Positions 61,201 through 64,000 of a stretch of DNA of 64,000 bases are shown here, piece after piece. A program made the position numbers and the translations under genes. The stretch's first letter is position 1; each line of letters begins with the position of its first letter. Source of the DNA: Hybos culiciformis (Eukaryota; Arthropoda; Insecta; Diptera; Hybotidae); the NCBI GenBank assembly GCA_964007475.1, contig OZ023274.1, forward strand, positions 102,843,372 through 102,907,371, written 5' to 3'. The notes beneath the pieces were generated by a model. That model saw only the letters and a program-made list of their open reading frames with translations. It did not search any database and was not told the DNA's origin.

Positions 61201-64000
61201 AACAGAAGATATTCACCGGATGAAGAAATAATTCAAATTACACATTATTATTATTATAGAAATTATATACGATTATTATTATTAATTCAAGGAAATGTTA
61301 ATTCTTTTCGGTTGCAAAAAAAAAATAAATGTATACAAAATTGTTAAATGGTCACAAAAATGAACACATAATTATAAAAAAAACATTTTTGAATCTCAAC
61401 AATAACATTAAAAGCAAAAAAAAGATAAAATTTCGTTAATTCCTCTCGACAAAAAGGAAGGCACAAAAATTGTTAAATTATATTATTTACGAAAGAAATT
61501 TTTCATTCAAGAATTATTATTGAAAACAGTCGAAAATAACTTTTTTCTGTGTTTGTAATTTTTTTTTTTTTTCGTAAAGGATGCAGATGTTGGCAGATGT
61601 TTGAAGAACTAAAGCTATCTTTTTATCCTTTTTTTTTTTAATGATATTATAAAAATTTCATAACCGACAAGAATATTAAAAATATTTATAAAATTTCCTT
61701 ATTATATATATGTATGTATATAAGTGTATGTATATTAATATAAATAATATAAAAAGAATTATAATCGTATATGAATGATAATTTTAACTTTTTTTTTTTT
61801 TTTTAATTTGAAAAATGAAAAATATCACCTGCGCAACAATAAAATAAATTGAGAGATGATAAGCTTTTTAATTAAAATAAAAATAAATATTCGTCGGAAA
61901 TATTTTGAGGATTGGACAAATTTGAATTCGTAGGAAGTATGAATGAAGATGGAATATTTAAAACCAGAAATGAATTTTAAGTAACTATACTGCAAAAACT
62001 GATAGATGCGGTATAACGAAATCAGTGATCACTTTAGCAGATTAAATATTTATTGTTTAGGAATGGTACTATTACTTTTTAATATATCTGTTCATAATAA
62101 TAATTTTGACACAAAAATTTCAGAAACTTATTTTATAGGGTAAAAAAAAAAAATTTTTTTAATTTATTTCATACAATAAAAACAATAATTTTGGTTTAGC
62201 AGTAGCAAGTTTTGCTACAAATTTTTAGACTAGTTATTATAAATTTATTAATAAATGCAAGATTTTCAGCAAATACTGCCAGAAAATAACGCACTTTTAG
62301 TTCTAATTTTTTACTGTATACATATATTTTATAGCTGATTTTTCGCCGTTTTGTTTTAAGTGATTTGCTAACAATCAAAACTTAATACATATAGGATACA
62401 ACATTAATTTTAATTAATTGTTTAAAATATTATAATTTTACTCTAGAAATTGTCCAAGATTATACGTATGTCATAAAAAAATCCCAAAATTTGGATAAAA
62501 AATTAATATTAGTATTATTACAATTTGATATGTTCAATTTATATGTATCTACCTATATATACGTCTTATATTGTGTTAATTGATTTGATAGTATTTCTGA
62601 GAAATAATATGATGATATTTAATTTTGTTATAATTTTTGAACTATGCGGTCAGCATATTATCAAAAATAAAACGTATGTTTTTTAGATAAAAATTTTAAG
62701 TGCCTAAATAATTTTAGATAAATTGTACTTCCCAATGTTATATTATGTTTTTTTTTATCTGATATTAGCCACATGACAATAATTTCCGGACAATTTTATT
62801 TTTTTTTTTTAATTTCAAAATGATAATTTTTTTTATTTTTTGTAATTACCTACATCTCGTAAAAAAAAAATATACAATAAAATATGAAAGCATAAAAAAA
62901 AAATATGATCGGAAGTAATTTCTTACAAGTACCACCTTCTCATAAATTTAATGTCGCCATGGCCACTCTATATTATTATACCTTTAGATTTTAGAAAATT
63001 GTATATATTATTTAATTTTTTTTTATTATATCGCCAATGTGTGTATATTTAATATTTTATTATTATTTTTTCTACATACTCTAAGAAAATGATAAATTTA
63101 AAGTAATTTGATATATCCTCTGTGTATCACAAGCCATCCACCCATAATAATATTTACAAAAAAGATAAGAATTCAATATATGAGAGAGAAAAAAAAAACA
63201 AAAACCCAAGAAGATAATTTGAAAGAAAATAGAGTAGTGACATTAAACATCCCATATCCGCTCATTGTCAAAAAATAATAAATAAATATAAGTAAATATT
63301 TCCATAAAAATGATATTTTATGTATACTAAGTATATATCGAAAATAAAAATAAAATAAATAAGCTAGGTTTAAAATTAGAGATGAAGTAAATATTTATAG
63401 TGATCAAAATTCGGTAAAACTCCTTTGATGAACAAAATATCTTCAAAACATTCTCTATATTTATAATTTTTATCGATCATATAGATTTTATAATGAAGAT
63501 GAAAAATTGGATCCATGTAAAAATAATGGTACACCTCTTTTTAAAACACCGTTGACTTTGATGTAATTTAAAAATATGTATAGTATATGTTTGACAACAG
63601 AAAATACTAACAATAAAATATTTTCTAATAAAAATTTAATTAAAGAATACATTAAAATTATTTATTATCAAGTTTTTGTCAATTTTTGATATATTTAAGT
63701 AACGGTTTCGAATTAATTATTTATTAATTTTGTTGAAAAATAAATATATTTAGGTCAAAATTAAACAACTTACAAGCGCGTGATTTGGTTGTCCAAAATG
63801 TTATTTATATACGTATATATTTTAAGTTAATTTAAGAAAGGAGTGGCTGAATAATGTTGGCGGTTATTATTACTTATACGACATTCTCCTTTTTTGATTA
63901 AAACAATTTTGAAATTTTAATTTGACTGACATACATATAGAAATTAATTTGAATCCAGGTGTACTTCTTGAATTGATTTATAAATAAAATTATATTGTCC
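58220..64000. other. No gene seen; AT-rich
   Basis: Homopolymers, short direct repeats such as AAGATACTTTT near 60745-60785, and ORFs of low complexity. The 13-bp GAAGCCAACACAA near 61039 is shared with the SINE body end at about 1761 and may be a fragment. Nothing recognised as a gene. Confidence 0.6.

Noticed and set aside
1..64000. CRISPR arrays, bacterial operons, rRNA or viral genes
   Set aside because: None seen: no regularly spaced palindromic repeats, no prokaryotic gene structure, no rRNA-like conserved blocks and no viral protein motifs.

Overview
The window is nuclear DNA from an insect with a very AT-rich genome (by eye about one fifth G+C, with long poly-A/poly-T runs and many AAT/ATA microsatellites). 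I cannot name the species. The only host protein-coding gene I can support is the MADS-box muscle regulator Mef2 on the + strand. Eight coding exons (33951-34004, 36827-37030, 37113-37410, 37564-37683, 38904-39022, 39769-39953, 40020-40300, 40394-40533) join in frame to a 466-residue protein. All junctions are GT-AG and phases are consistent. It carries the MADS and MEF2 domains, a sumoylation-phosphorylation motif and the conserved C-terminal tail ([11 protein letters not shown]).

The most unusual feature lies just after the Mef2 stop. The UAG at 40531-40533 is followed by C, and the same frame stays open for 194 more codons (to TAA at 41116-41118). The extension is rich in Asn/Ser/Gln/His, in DNA where random frames are closed within a few tens of bases. 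This is a candidate stop-codon-readthrough, prion-like extension of MEF2.

Bases 1-33950 hold no other host gene I can support. They look like upstream and 5'-intron territory of Mef2. There is an A-rich block ending in a GTGAGT donor at 6339, a back-to-back acceptor/donor (candidate recursive splice site) at 19041-19048, and an acceptor at 33353 before the start exon. The region is sprinkled with transposable elements: two 3' LINE fragments in opposite orientation (about 6690-7130 minus; 10845-11120 plus), tRNA-derived SINEs (1761-1895, 16759-16833, 24875-25020), a ZBED/hAT transposase relic (about 17725-18640) and many non-autonomous TIR elements. The best are two nearly identical 257-bp elements, 13688-13944 and 32187-32443, inverted relative to each other, each with its own perfect 4-bp target duplication.

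Downstream (41119-64000) there is no recognisable protein-coding gene. It holds the Mef2 3' UTR region, a long-arm foldback element (47006-47323, 9-bp target duplication), a hAT-type element (56102-56634, 8-bp target duplication), a 102-bp tandem repeat (56801-57095), and at 57640-58216 an A-rich block with an ETS/E2F-like patch and a consensus donor. That block may be the first exon of a gene beyond the window.
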